Source: Verrucomicrobiota bacterium
Lineage (GTDB): Bacteria; Verrucomicrobiota; Verrucomicrobiia; Opitutales; Opitutaceae
Reading direction: 5' to 3'
DNA length: 48,959 nt
Assembly: GCA_023391285.1 (NCBI GenBank)
Contig: JAEWBF010000027.1
Coordinates: 1 to 48,959 of the forward strand
Positions within the stretch are counted from its first letter, which is position 1. Each line of letters opens with the position of its first letter. The notes beneath the pieces were generated by a model. The model had not been told where the DNA came from and did no database searches. It saw only the letters and a list, made by a program, of their open reading frames with translations. Made by a program: the position numbers and the translations under genes. Of the stretch, positions 25,882 through 34,611 are shown piece by piece.

Positions 25882-27270
25882 TCACTCTCCCGCCTCGCCC
25901 AACATCCGCACCAGCGTCAACGGCGGCACTTTCCGCATCCGCTCGAGCAAATCCTCACCGCTCATCAGCACCATGTGGTGCTCACCCGCGAATCTCCGCG
26001 CGTCCGGCGTAAAACCGCCCGCCGATACATACCACGCTTCGTCCACCCGCTCCGCCACCGCAGTCCCGAGCAGCTCGCTCACCGAAGTCTTCCCCGCCAA
26101 TCCCGCCGCCGCCGCCTGACACCGCACCAACGCTTTCGGGTGCTCTCCTTCCTGCGCCAACACCGCCAACTCCGCACCGCTCTCCGTTCGTCGCACTTTC
26201 ACCCGAGCTCCGTCGTGGCTGAACAACGCTGCCGCGACATCGCGAACGCGTTCCTGCGACCACGCCGCGACATCCGCCGGCGTCGGCATCGTCGTCACCA
26301 CCGGTCCCGCTGCTTTCGCCGTCGTCTCCACGTCGGCACTACGCCGCTTCCACCACCAGCCGAGCAGTGCCACCACCGCCATCACCCCGCCGCAGATCCA
26401 GTAAATCGTCGTCTCATCGATCTTCGACGGCTCCGTGAGACTGCTCCCCTCCGCCGACCAATCCGCAATCGGTCTCGGTTTCGGCCTCGTCTCCTCGATC
26501 GCCGCCAGAACCTGTAGCGCTGCAGTCGCTTCCGTCCGCGTCTTCGCCAGATCCACGCGCGCCTGTTCCTCGCCCTCCGAATCCAACACCAGCAGCGTGG
26601 GATACTCCGTCACCGCGAAACGCTCCCGCAACACCTCATTCTTCGCTCGAGTCTCGTCCGGTTGCACCGTGGTGCTGCGCGGAAAATCCAGCCGCAGCAG
26701 CACATAGCCATCCTCCACCCCGCGCAAAAACTCCGGCGCCAGCGCCACCTCCTGCTGAAAGCGCTTCGCCGGCGGCGACCAATCCGTCCCGGTGAACAAA
26801 ACCAACATATCTTTCGCCTGCCGCCGTGCCTCCGCCCGCGCCTCGTCGAAATCCGTCAACCACACATCCAGCGGCTCCACGTTCACCGGTTGCACCGGCG
26901 CCGGTTTCGCCGTGCTCGCCGTTGCCGCCGGCGGTCTCGGCCTCGGCTTCGGCCAAGCCACATTCGGCGAAAAATCCATCCGCTCCACCACCCCGTTCCG
27001 CAGCACAACCCGTCCTTGCGGATACGTGAACACCTCCCGTTCCCCCATCTTCGACTGCCCATTCGGCCATCCGTAAGCGTCGACGACCTCCTCCCTCGTC
27101 GCTCCCACCCCCACGACCGGCCGAATTCCCTCAGCCGCCCCCACCATCGCCGCCCACCCGAGAATTCCCAACGCCACCCACCACCACCACCGCTTCAAAG
27201 AAAACGCCTTCGATAACACGCTTCCGCATATCGGCACACCTCCTTCCGTTGGCAACCCCTCTTCTGCCAT
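25882..27270 (-). CDS. Membrane protein with inactive-looking thioredoxin and Mrr-like domains
   Basis: A 462-residue protein with four parts. Residues 26-47 are a signal or anchor. Residues about 50-100 (GVGATREEVVDAYGWPNGQSK...VERMDF) resemble the SmpA/OmlA fold. Residues about 135-260 form a thioredoxin-like domain (MLVLFTGTDWSPPAKRFQQEV...YPTLLVLD) in which the usual CxxC is Ser-Pro-Pro-Ala (165-168). After a second membrane helix (289-307), residues 330-450 resemble the Mrr/type IV restriction endonuclease fold (AWYVSAGGFTPDARRFAGEHHMVLMSGEDLLERM), but the catalytic Asp position is not acidic and the QxK motif reads RCQ (383-385). Both enzyme domains look inactive. ATGs at 27285 and 27270 are possible starts; a later GTG cannot be excluded. 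Divergent from recQ. Confidence 0.75.
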   Translation of the reverse strand: MAEEGLPTEGGVPICGSVLSKAFSLKRWWWWVALGILGWAAMVGAAEGIRPVVGVGATREEVVDAYGWPNGQSKMGEREVFTYPQGRVVLRNGVVERMDFSPNVAWPKPRPRPPAATASTAKPAPVQPVNVEPLDVWLTDFDEARAEARRQAKDMLVLFTGTDWSPPAKRFQQEVALAPEFLRGVEDGYVLLRLDFPRSTTVQPDETRAKNEVLRERFAVTEYPTLLVLDSEGEEQARVDLAKTRTEATAALQVLAAIEETRPKPRPIADWSAEGSSLTEPSKIDETTIYWICGGVMAVVALLGWWWKRRSADVETTAKAAGPVVTTMPTPADVAAWSQERVRDVAAALFSHDGARVKVRRTESGAELAVLAQEGEHPKALVRCQAAAAGLAGKTSVSELLGTAVAERVDEAWYVSAGGFTPDARRFAGEHHMVLMSGEDLLERMRKVPPLTLVRMLGEAGE

Positions 27271-27399
27271 GGCCTCCACTCTCATTCACTTGGTCATACC
27301 TTCCATCACTTTACCCCACCCCACTTCACCGCCTCGGTCGCCACCCGCACTTTTTCCGTGTCTTCCGCGAAACCGCCCCGCTGAATCGCCACCGCTCCG

Positions 27400-29316
27400 A
27401 TGCCGGTCGCCACGCCCAATCTCTCCCAACTCCTCAAACGCACGTTCGGCTACGACACGTTCCGTCCGCTTCAACGCGACATCATCGACGCCTCCCTCGC
27501 CGGCCAGGACGTCTTCGCCCTCCTTCCCACCGGCGGCGGCAAATCCCTCTGCTTCCAACTTCCCGCCCTCGCCCGCTCCGGCCTCACCGTCGTCGTCTCG
27601 CCCCTCATCGCGCTGATGAAGGACCAGGTCGACCAGCTCGAAGCCGCCGGCGTCGCCGCCACGTTTCTCAACTCCACCCTCGGCTCCGACGAATCTCGCG
27701 CCCGCCTCCGCGGTCTCCATCGCGGCGAATTCAAACTCCTCTACGTCGCCCCCGAGCGTCTCATGCTCGAGGGCTGGCAGGAAAACCTCAAAGCCTGGAA
27801 CGTCACCTGCCTCGCCATCGACGAGGCCCACTGCGTCTCCGAATGGGGCCACGACTTCCGCCCCGAATACCGCCAGCTCGCGAAACTCCGCGCCGCCCTC
27901 CCCGACGTCCCGCTCATGGCGCTCACCGCGACCGCCACCGAGCGCGTCCGCGCCGACATCATCAAACACCTGAAGCTCCGCGAACCCGCCGTCTTCGTCG
28001 CCAGCTTCAACCGCCCCAACCTCACCTACCGCGTCGTCCCCAAAGACCAGCCGTCGAAGCAAATCATCGATTTCGTCCGCAAACGCGAACACGAGTCCGG
28101 CATCATCTACTGCGCCTCGCGCGCCACCGCCGAACGCGTCGCCGACTCCCTCGCCGGCCGCGGCTTCTCCGCCCGCCCTTACCACGCCGGCCTCACCGCC
28201 GAGGAGCGCGCCCGCAACCAGGAGCAATTTCTCCGCGACGACACCCGCATCATCTGCGCCACGATCGCCTTCGGCATGGGTATCAACAAGCCCAACGTCC
28301 GCTGGGTCATCCACCACGATCTCCCCAAGAACATCGAGGGCTACTACCAGGAAACCGGTCGCGCCGGCCGCGACGGCCTTCCCGGCGATTGCCTCCTCCT
28401 CTTCTCCGCCGGCGACATCGCGAAACAAACGCACTTCCTCGACGAGATCACCGACGAACGCGAACGCGAGGTCGCCCGCGGCCAACTCCGCCAAATCGTC
28501 CACTACGCCGAAAGCGCCGGCTGCCGCCGCGCCGAACTCCTCGCCTACTTCGGCGAGGAATTCCCTCCCACCGCGTCCAGCCGGCGCGAGCCGGCCGCTG
28601 TCGACCCGGAACTCGAAACTCCAAACCCAGAACCGCCACAGCCGCCCGGCGGCTGTGGAGCTTGCGACAACTGCCTCGAACCGCGCGAAACTTACGACGG
28701 CACCCTCGTCGCCCAGAAATTTCTCTCCTGCATCTACCGGATCGCGCAAAACTCCCAGTTCCACGTCGGCCTGAATCACATCATCGAAGTCCTCACCGGC
28801 GCCGACGCCGACAAGATCCGCCGCTGGGGCCACGATCGTCTCACCACCTACGGCATCGGCCGCGAACTCTCCCGCCCGCAATGGGCCTTCGTCGGCCGCG
28901 AGCTCATGCGCCTCGGCTACGTCGCCGTCGCCGAAGGCGAATTCGCCACGCTCCAACTCACGCGCGAAGGCCTCGAAGTCCTCGTCAAACGCACGCCCAT
29001 CACGCTCACGAAGCCGATGGACCTGCCCAAAGCCAAGCGCGTCATCCGCCGCGAAGGCGACATCGCGTGCGACGAAATCCTCTTCGAACGCCTCCGCGTG
29101 CTCCGCAAGCAACTCGCCGACGAACGTCGCGTCCCCGCCTACATCGTTTTCGGCGACAACACCCTCCGCGCCATGGCCCGCGAGTATCCAACTTCTTTGG
29201 ACGCGATGAGCCGCATCCCCGGCCTCGGCGAAAAGAAGCGCGCCGAATTTGGCGAACTCTTCGCCGCCGAAATCGCCGCCTACCTCGAAACCAACTCCCG
29301 CCAATCCTTCACCTGA
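27400..29316 (+). CDS. recQ: ATP-dependent DNA helicase RecQ
   Basis: A 638-residue helicase unwinding DNA during repair and recombination. The superfamily 2 motifs are all present: PTGGGKSLCFQLPAL, DEAHCVSEWGHDFRPEY, LTATATERV, AFGMGINKPNVRWVIHHDLP and QETGRAGRDG. The zinc domain follows (CRRAELLAYFGEEF and CGACDNC), then RQC and a C-terminal HRDC domain (DERRVPAYIVFGDNTLRAMA...IPGLGEKKRAEFGELF). Between FGEEF and CGACDNC there is a Pro/Glu-rich insert of about 30 residues (389-418) encoded by hairpins and repeat-like DNA; bacterial RecQ normally has only a short link here. Divergent from the thioredoxin/Mrr-like gene (about 130 bp). Confidence 0.96.
   Translation: MPVATPNLSQLLKRTFGYDTFRPLQRDIIDASLAGQDVFALLPTGGGKSLCFQLPALARSGLTVVVSPLIALMKDQVDQLEAAGVAATFLNSTLGSDESRARLRGLHRGEFKLLYVAPERLMLEGWQENLKAWNVTCLAIDEAHCVSEWGHDFRPEYRQLAKLRAALPDVPLMALTATATERVRADIIKHLKLREPAVFVASFNRPNLTYRVVPKDQPSKQIIDFVRKREHESGIIYCASRATAERVADSLAGRGFSARPYHAGLTAEERARNQEQFLRDDTRIICATIAFGMGINKPNVRWVIHHDLPKNIEGYYQETGRAGRDGLPGDCLLLFSAGDIAKQTHFLDEITDEREREVARGQLRQIVHYAESAGCRRAELLAYFGEEFPPTASSRREPAAVDPELETPNPEPPQPPGGCGACDNCLEPRETYDGTLVAQKFLSCIYRIAQNSQFHVGLNHIIEVLTGADADKIRRWGHDRLTTYGIGRELSRPQWAFVGRELMRLGYVAVAEGEFATLQLTREGLEVLVKRTPITLTKPMDLPKAKRVIRREGDIACDEILFERLRVLRKQLADERRVPAYIVFGDNTLRAMAREYPTSLDAMSRIPGLGEKKRAEFGELFAAEIAAYLETNSRQSFT
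28580..28658 (+). repeat. Hairpin-rich insert within recQ
   Basis: Two perfect palindromes, GCCGGC/GCCGGC around GCGA (28580-28595) and CCACAGCCGC/GCGGCTGTGG-type stem (28636-28658), flank a stretch GAACTCGAAACTCC. All of it lies in the extra Pro/Glu-rich loop of the RecQ zinc domain and looks like intergenic repeat DNA captured in frame. Confidence 0.6.
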
Positions 29317-29321
29317 TTGAT

Positions 29322-29347
29322 GTAGGGCGGGGTCTCCCGACCCCGCC
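29322..29347 (+). repeat. REP-like element (GTAG head, perfect hairpin)
   Basis: GTAG followed by a perfect 9-bp stem GGCGGGGTC/GACCCCGCC with a TCCC loop, five bases after the recQ stop. It could also act as a 3' hairpin for recQ mRNA. Confidence 0.75.
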
Positions 29348-29369
29348 GTTCCGCGACCGCCCCCCGAAC

Positions 29370-29392
29370 GTAGCGCGGTCAACCTGACCGCG
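29370..29392 (+). repeat. REP-like element (GTAG head, perfect hairpin)
   Basis: GTAG followed by an 8-bp stem CGCGGTCA/TGACCGCG with an ACC loop. It is nearly the same as the element at 41067-41090 and sits 22 bp after the previous element. Confidence 0.78.
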
Positions 29393-29509
29393 TCCTCCGT
29401 CATCCCGGTTGTCGCACGCAACCTCGGCTACGTTATCCCCCATCGTCCTCCCCCCGCCCCTCCCCTTTCCCCTTGCCGCACCGCAGGGTTACGGCCAGCC
29501 TCCCGCGCG

Positions 29510-32500
29510 ATGAAAAAGCGGTTCCAGCTGCCCCTTTTCGCGCTCATCTTTTTCGCCGTCTCCGGGGCTCACGGCCAGAGCATCTTCACCTGGTCGCCCA
29601 ACCCCACGAGCAGCCTGCTGTCCCTCAGTTCCAACTGGATCGAGGGCAACGCTCCCCCGACTAGCGACGCCAACATTCAACTTGTTTTCGGCAAATCCGA
29701 TATCGGCTTCATCAACATCGACAGGTCGGCCCTCCAAGTCCACTCGCTCGTATTCACCGGTAGCTACAACTCCTACCACTTCGTCTCCCCTGATGGCGCC
29801 GACCTGATCATCGGCCCCGGCGGCGTCTCCGTTCCCGCGAGCGGCAACGCCACCGTTGTTTCCGATTCCAGTATCTTCATCGGGCTCGCCGGCGATCAAA
29901 CGTGGGATATCGTCGGCCGCCTCACGGTGCGCGGTATGATCGGCGACGCCTCCGACTTCACCTCCGCGCTCATCAAATCCGGCACCGGCACGCTGCGCCT
30001 CGAAGCGGAAAACAATTTCTCCGGCCTGAGGGTTGACGCTGGCACGCTCGAAATCAGCACCAGCTCGCAGCACGAAGGCGGATTCATCTACGTCAGCCCC
30101 GTCGGCCTCGGCGATCTCACCCTCGCCGACAATACCGTCCTTCGCTCCACCGGTCAGGACGTTCAACTTCACAACAACATCGTCCTCGGCAACCACGTCA
30201 CGCTCGACAGCGGCGACTTCGACTCACTCCAACTCGCCGGCACCGTCACCGTCGGCAACGCCAACACCACCATCCAAGTCGCCGGCGAACAACCTGTCCT
30301 CTTCACCAGCACCATAGACGGTCCCACCGACACCAATCTCACGTTCACCAGCACGCCCGGTCGCTTCGGCGGCGCCGGCTTCGCCGACGTTTTTTCCGAC
30401 AACATCAAAAAACTCACCGCTGATCGCGCTGCCCTCTTCTTCTTCGCCGACGTTCCCGAGACCATCACTCTCCACGCGACGAACAACGGCTACATCAGCG
30501 CCGCTGCGCCCGAAAATCCCGACCGCCCCGTTCCCTCTCCTGCTGCTCTCCTTGAGCGCATCGCTTCACCCTCAACCTTCGCCGGCACCTTCGGCTTCGA
30601 CACTCACCCGGATTCCGAACTCCTCCACACGTTCACCGACCCGCTCGACTTCTCCGCCTTCAAACACGCCTCCTTCCGCATCGGCTCCCATTCCGACGCC
30701 ATCATCTCCGGCGCGATTACCCCCGTCGACCTCGGCTCGACCTCTCTCTATCCCTTCGGCGGCGGCTCCGGCCACCTCGTCGTCTCCAGCAATCTCGCCG
30801 ACCTGGAGGGCAGGCCCGCGTCCATTCTCGTCTCAACGCCCTCCGGCAACTCCCCGCAATACGTCGTTCTCCGCGGCAACAACACGACCACGGGCACCTA
30901 CACGCTCGACAACGTCGCCGCCCACGTTGCCGTAGAGAACTCCATAGCCGTCCTCGATTCCGCCAACGCTCTCCCCGGCGGCGCCTCCGGCAAATTCGCC
31001 TTCGGCTCCGACTCCCCTGCTTACATCGGCGCCACCGAAGCCGCCTTTGCCGACTTCAACACCTTCCTCTCCCACCTCGCTCCCGGCGGCCACAACGCCT
31101 CTTCCATTCTCGGCATCGACTCCCACGATGCGTTCAACGCTGTCCTCACCCAGGGCGTCGACTCCGACGACTACGAACCGCGTCACGTCTCCCAAGAAAT
31201 CGATCTCCGCAGTTTCAACTCGATCTATCTCGGCACCGCCAGCGATGTGGTGCTCGCCGGCACCGTTCACGCTCCGAGCAACGGCATCCTAAAACTCACC
31301 GCCGTCGACGACGGCCTTCTTCGCGTCGCCGCGCCTTTCGGCTCCAATGTCGCTTCCGTTGAAATCGGCTACACCGCCGGCCCCGCCGCTCCCGAATTCG
31401 GCGATGGCAGAATCGAGATGATTGCCGCGCAAACCTACACCGGTGGCACCACGCTGCGCAGCGGCACGCTCACCATCGCTGGCTCGAGCGTGCTCGACCA
31501 CAACACGTCCACTCTGCTCGCCGGCCCCATCGGCACCGGCACGCTCACCGTGGAAAGCGGCGCCAGCGACGCCATCCTCGCCGCCAACGACTACTACGTC
31601 CCTCTTTACAACAACATTCACCTCAACGCGAACCTCCAACTCGGTTCAATCGGCTACTACGACGGCGACTACGGCTATCTCGACTACAACCGGCTCAACC
31701 TCCACGGCGACATCTCCGGCAGCGGAAGCCTTCGCATTTTCGGCGACGTCGAACTCTACGGCAACAACACCTACACCGGCGGCACCGTCCTCTTTAGCTC
31801 CCTCTATCTCGGATCCGCCAACGCACTCGGCGCCGGCACCGTCCGTGTTGAAAACTTCAGCGGATATCACGCTTCGCTCTCCACCTGGGGCGATCTCACG
31901 CTCTCGAACCCGATCTCGCTCGCAGGCCATCTGACCGCCTCGAACTACGGCGGCACGCTCACCTTCGCCGGCAACATCACCCTTGAAAATCCGGTTGTCC
32001 TCTCGTTCTACGGCGAAAAAGCCCACATCACCGGCAACATCTCCGGTTCACATACGCTGATGGTTGAAAACGGTGGTCAATCTCCGCTGTGGCTCTCCGG
32101 CACGAATACCTATACGGGCGGCACCCAGCTGGGTTCAGGATCGATCGTTTTCGCCAGCGCCTCCGCGATCCCGTCCAGCGGTTTGATCCGCTCGGTTTAC
32201 AGCGGCTACGTCGGCGCCGCCTTCAACACCAACATCCAATCCGACTTCCTCAATCGTTTCGACAAGCCTGCATCCAACGGCTCCATCGGCTTCGACACCC
32301 CAAATCTCAACAGCCCCATCGTCATCTCTGAAAATCTGGATCTCAGCGGATTCAGCCTCGCCACTCGCCTCGGGACATCGACGGCCGCGACTCTCACCGG
32401 CAATATCACGCCGGCCGGCGGTTCTACCGATCCATACCAATTCGGCGGCGGCGGCGGCACGCTCACCGTGACCAGCAACCTGAGCGGTGGCCGCGGCATC

Positions 32501-34402
32501 AATGTCGTCTCTCCTTTCGACGCTCCTCTCACGCTCGTCCTCCAAGGCGACAACACCCACGCCTCCGGAGCCCACGCTCACACGTCCTTCGTTCGTTTCG
32601 ACAGCGCCAATGCTCTTCCCTCCAGCGGCTCGCTCTACGCCGCCGACTACGGCTACATCGGCTACACCGAAAATGTCAGCGGCCTCACGCCCAACGCCTT
32701 CATGACCCGATGGGCAACCGCTGGCCCCAACGCCATCGTTGGCTTCGACTCTGCCAACGTCTCCTCTCCGCGATCCATCAGCGACCCCATCTCGCTCGTC
32801 TTCAATTCCAGCTTCAACGCCAGCACCTACATCGGCACCAGCACCCGCGTGAAGCTCGCCGGCTCGCTCACACCGTTTGACACCACGCTACGCCTCACCG
32901 GGGTGTCCACCGGTAATCTCGAAATCGACTCCGTCATCGCCAGCCCGCAGGTCACCAATGTTGTCATCGGCACTCCCATCGCGGAAATCTCCGGCAAAGC
33001 CGCCGTCACCCTCAATAAAGCCAACACCTACACCGGCGGCACCGATCTCCTTTCCTCGCATCTCATTCTCGGCAACGCTTCCGCGTTAGGCACAGGCACA
33101 CTCCGCGTCGGCTCCGACGACTCCCGCCTCTCCGTCAATCAAGCCGCTGGCCTCACCATCGCGAACGATGTCTATACCGGCGCCTCCTATCACGAACTCA
33201 CCCTCGACGGCGAAAAACCCTTCACGCTGTCCGGTGAAATCTCCGGTCAGGGTTCTCTCGTTAAAACCGGCAACGCCACCGTCACGCTCTCCGGCGACAA
33301 CTCCGACCTTCGCGGCGAAATCGCGATCGAAAAGGGCAAACTCGTCTTCGAGGGCAATACCTCCGCCGGGACCGGCGGCCTGAGCTTCTGGTCCGAGTTC
33401 GGCATCGCCGAATTCCTCGGCGACGCTCCAGCCATTGGTCCCATCTCCAGCTACTACGCCGAAAACCAAATCGTCCTGAAGGAAAACTCCGCCCTGACCG
33501 TGAGCCTCGCGGGCTCCGGCGGCATTGTCCCTCACTTGCTCGCCGACTCTATTATCGAGTCCGGCTCCTCAAGCATCTTCTACGGCAGCATCCACGGCAC
33601 CGGCGCGTCCGTAACCTACTCCACCGCCCCCGAAACCCAAGCCAGCCTCTGGCTCTATGGCGCCAGCGATTACACCGGCGGCACCACCATCAACTCCGGC
33701 GTCACCGTCGTCGCCAATCACAACAACGCCCTCGGCACCACCGGCACCATCACCGTTAACGGCGGCAGTCTCTCCACCGGCTCAGGCGTCACCCTCGCCT
33801 CCACCGCTGCCCGCCCGATCGTCTTCACCGCCGGCTCCATCGGCGGCAGCGGCACGATCAGCTTCCACTCCAGCCTCGTCGTCACTAACCAACTCGCACT
33901 CACCCCCGGCAACTCCATCGGCAAACTCACGCTCCAATTCGACTCCGCCGCTCAGCTCGTCCTCAACAGCGGCGGCACCTACCGCTGGGAACTCGCCGAC
34001 GCCACCGGATCCGCCGGCACCGGCTGGGACTTCATTGACGTCGCCGGCAACGTCGACATCGCCGCGCTCGGCGGCGCCAGCGGCGTATTCAACCTTTCAC
34101 TTCACACCATCGATGCGGCCGGCGAATCCGGCTACGCGGCGAACTTCAACCCCGACGCGTCCTACAGCTGGGCCATCCTGACCGCCACCAGCATCACCAA
34201 TTTCGATCCCGCCAAGTTCAACCTCTTCGCCGATTCCACGACCTTCCTCAACGCGACCGCCGGCGGCACGTTCTCGCTCAGCCTCGAGAACAACACCCTC
34301 CTCCTCAACTTCACGCCCGTCCCCGAGCCCTCCACTTGGGCCCTCATGATCACCGGCCTCGCCGCGATCGCCTTCACCGCCCTCCGTCGCAAACGTTCCT
34401 GA
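29510..34402 (+). CDS. Giant PEP-CTERM protein with autotransporter-type beta-strand repeats
   Basis: A 1630-residue secreted protein. A signal peptide (KKRFQLPLFALIFFAVSGAHG) precedes a long Gly/Thr/Ser/Asn-rich body with many autotransporter-associated beta-strand repeats of form xxTYTGGTxLxSGxLxxG, for example QTYTGGTTLRSGTLTI, NTYTGGTVLFSS, NTYTGGTQLGSG, NTYTGGTDLLSS and SDYTGGTTINSG. Such repeats build a beta-helix. The C-terminus is a PEP-CTERM sorting signal: VPEPSTWALM at about residue 1604, a hydrophobic helix and RRKRS, so an exosortase should process it at the cell surface. No outer-membrane barrel is present, so it is not a classical autotransporter. No exosortase gene is in the window. 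The role is probably surface or extracellular matrix; the ligand is unknown. Confidence 0.93.
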   Translation: MKKRFQLPLFALIFFAVSGAHGQSIFTWSPNPTSSLLSLSSNWIEGNAPPTSDANIQLVFGKSDIGFINIDRSALQVHSLVFTGSYNSYHFVSPDGADLIIGPGGVSVPASGNATVVSDSSIFIGLAGDQTWDIVGRLTVRGMIGDASDFTSALIKSGTGTLRLEAENNFSGLRVDAGTLEISTSSQHEGGFIYVSPVGLGDLTLADNTVLRSTGQDVQLHNNIVLGNHVTLDSGDFDSLQLAGTVTVGNANTTIQVAGEQPVLFTSTIDGPTDTNLTFTSTPGRFGGAGFADVFSDNIKKLTADRAALFFFADVPETITLHATNNGYISAAAPENPDRPVPSPAALLERIASPSTFAGTFGFDTHPDSELLHTFTDPLDFSAFKHASFRIGSHSDAIISGAITPVDLGSTSLYPFGGGSGHLVVSSNLADLEGRPASILVSTPSGNSPQYVVLRGNNTTTGTYTLDNVAAHVAVENSIAVLDSANALPGGASGKFAFGSDSPAYIGATEAAFADFNTFLSHLAPGGHNASSILGIDSHDAFNAVLTQGVDSDDYEPRHVSQEIDLRSFNSIYLGTASDVVLAGTVHAPSNGILKLTAVDDGLLRVAAPFGSNVASVEIGYTAGPAAPEFGDGRIEMIAAQTYTGGTTLRSGTLTIAGSSVLDHNTSTLLAGPIGTGTLTVESGASDAILAANDYYVPLYNNIHLNANLQLGSIGYYDGDYGYLDYNRLNLHGDISGSGSLRIFGDVELYGNNTYTGGTVLFSSLYLGSANALGAGTVRVENFSGYHASLSTWGDLTLSNPISLAGHLTASNYGGTLTFAGNITLENPVVLSFYGEKAHITGNISGSHTLMVENGGQSPLWLSGTNTYTGGTQLGSGSIVFASASAIPSSGLIRSVYSGYVGAAFNTNIQSDFLNRFDKPASNGSIGFDTPNLNSPIVISENLDLSGFSLATRLGTSTAATLTGNITPAGGSTDPYQFGGGGGTLTVTSNLSGGRGINVVSPFDAPLTLVLQGDNTHASGAHAHTSFVRFDSANALPSSGSLYAADYGYIGYTENVSGLTPNAFMTRWATAGPNAIVGFDSANVSSPRSISDPISLVFNSSFNASTYIGTSTRVKLAGSLTPFDTTLRLTGVSTGNLEIDSVIASPQVTNVVIGTPIAEISGKAAVTLNKANTYTGGTDLLSSHLILGNASALGTGTLRVGSDDSRLSVNQAAGLTIANDVYTGASYHELTLDGEKPFTLSGEISGQGSLVKTGNATVTLSGDNSDLRGEIAIEKGKLVFEGNTSAGTGGLSFWSEFGIAEFLGDAPAIGPISSYYAENQIVLKENSALTVSLAGSGGIVPHLLADSIIESGSSSIFYGSIHGTGASVTYSTAPETQASLWLYGASDYTGGTTINSGVTVVANHNNALGTTGTITVNGGSLSTGSGVTLASTAARPIVFTAGSIGGSGTISFHSSLVVTNQLALTPGNSIGKLTLQFDSAAQLVLNSGGTYRWELADATGSAGTGWDFIDVAGNVDIAALGGASGVFNLSLHTIDAAGESGYAANFNPDASYSWAILTATSITNFDPAKFNLFADSTTFLNATAGGTFSLSLENNTLLLNFTPVPEPSTWALMITGLAAIAFTALRRKRS

Positions 34403-34410
34403 TCGCCCAT

Positions 34411-34434
34411 GGAGGCGCGGTGCCCTCACCGCGC
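34411..34434 (+). repeat. REP-like element (GGAG head, perfect hairpin)
   Basis: GGAG followed by an 8-bp stem GCGCGGTG/CACCGCGC with a CCCT loop, nine bases after the PEP-CTERM protein stop. A copy with one changed base lies inside the vWA gene at 35827-35850. Confidence 0.78.
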
Positions 34435-34448
34435 AAGAGCACGGAAGC

Positions 34449-34611
34449 TCCAAGGATCAAGATCCAAGCTCCAGAGAACCTTCAAATCCCACGCTCCCAA
34501 TAACAGCGTTCTCAGGACGCTCGCAGCTCCTCCGCCTCATCGGCCGTCGGCAACGCGAAGTTGGAAATTGGCGTTTGGGGCTTCTCTGGAGCTTGGATCT
34601 TGGTCCTTGGA
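34449..34611. repeat. 30-bp imperfect inverted repeat entering the vWA gene
   Basis: Arms at 34449-34478 and 34582-34611 match at 29 of 30 bases in inverted orientation (core CAAGATCCAAGCTCCAGAGAA split by one mismatch upstream). The left arm is intergenic; the right arm lies in the last codons of the minus-strand vWA gene and encodes the TKIQAPEKP part of its tail. Confidence 0.85.

Noticed and set aside
25882..27270. Type IV restriction enzyme/defence gene
   Set aside because: Only the fold resemblance remains; the catalytic residues are absent and no defence genes are adjacent.
29510..34402. Classical type V autotransporter
   Set aside because: The protein has beta-strand repeats but no C-terminal outer-membrane barrel; it ends in a PEP-CTERM sorting signal.
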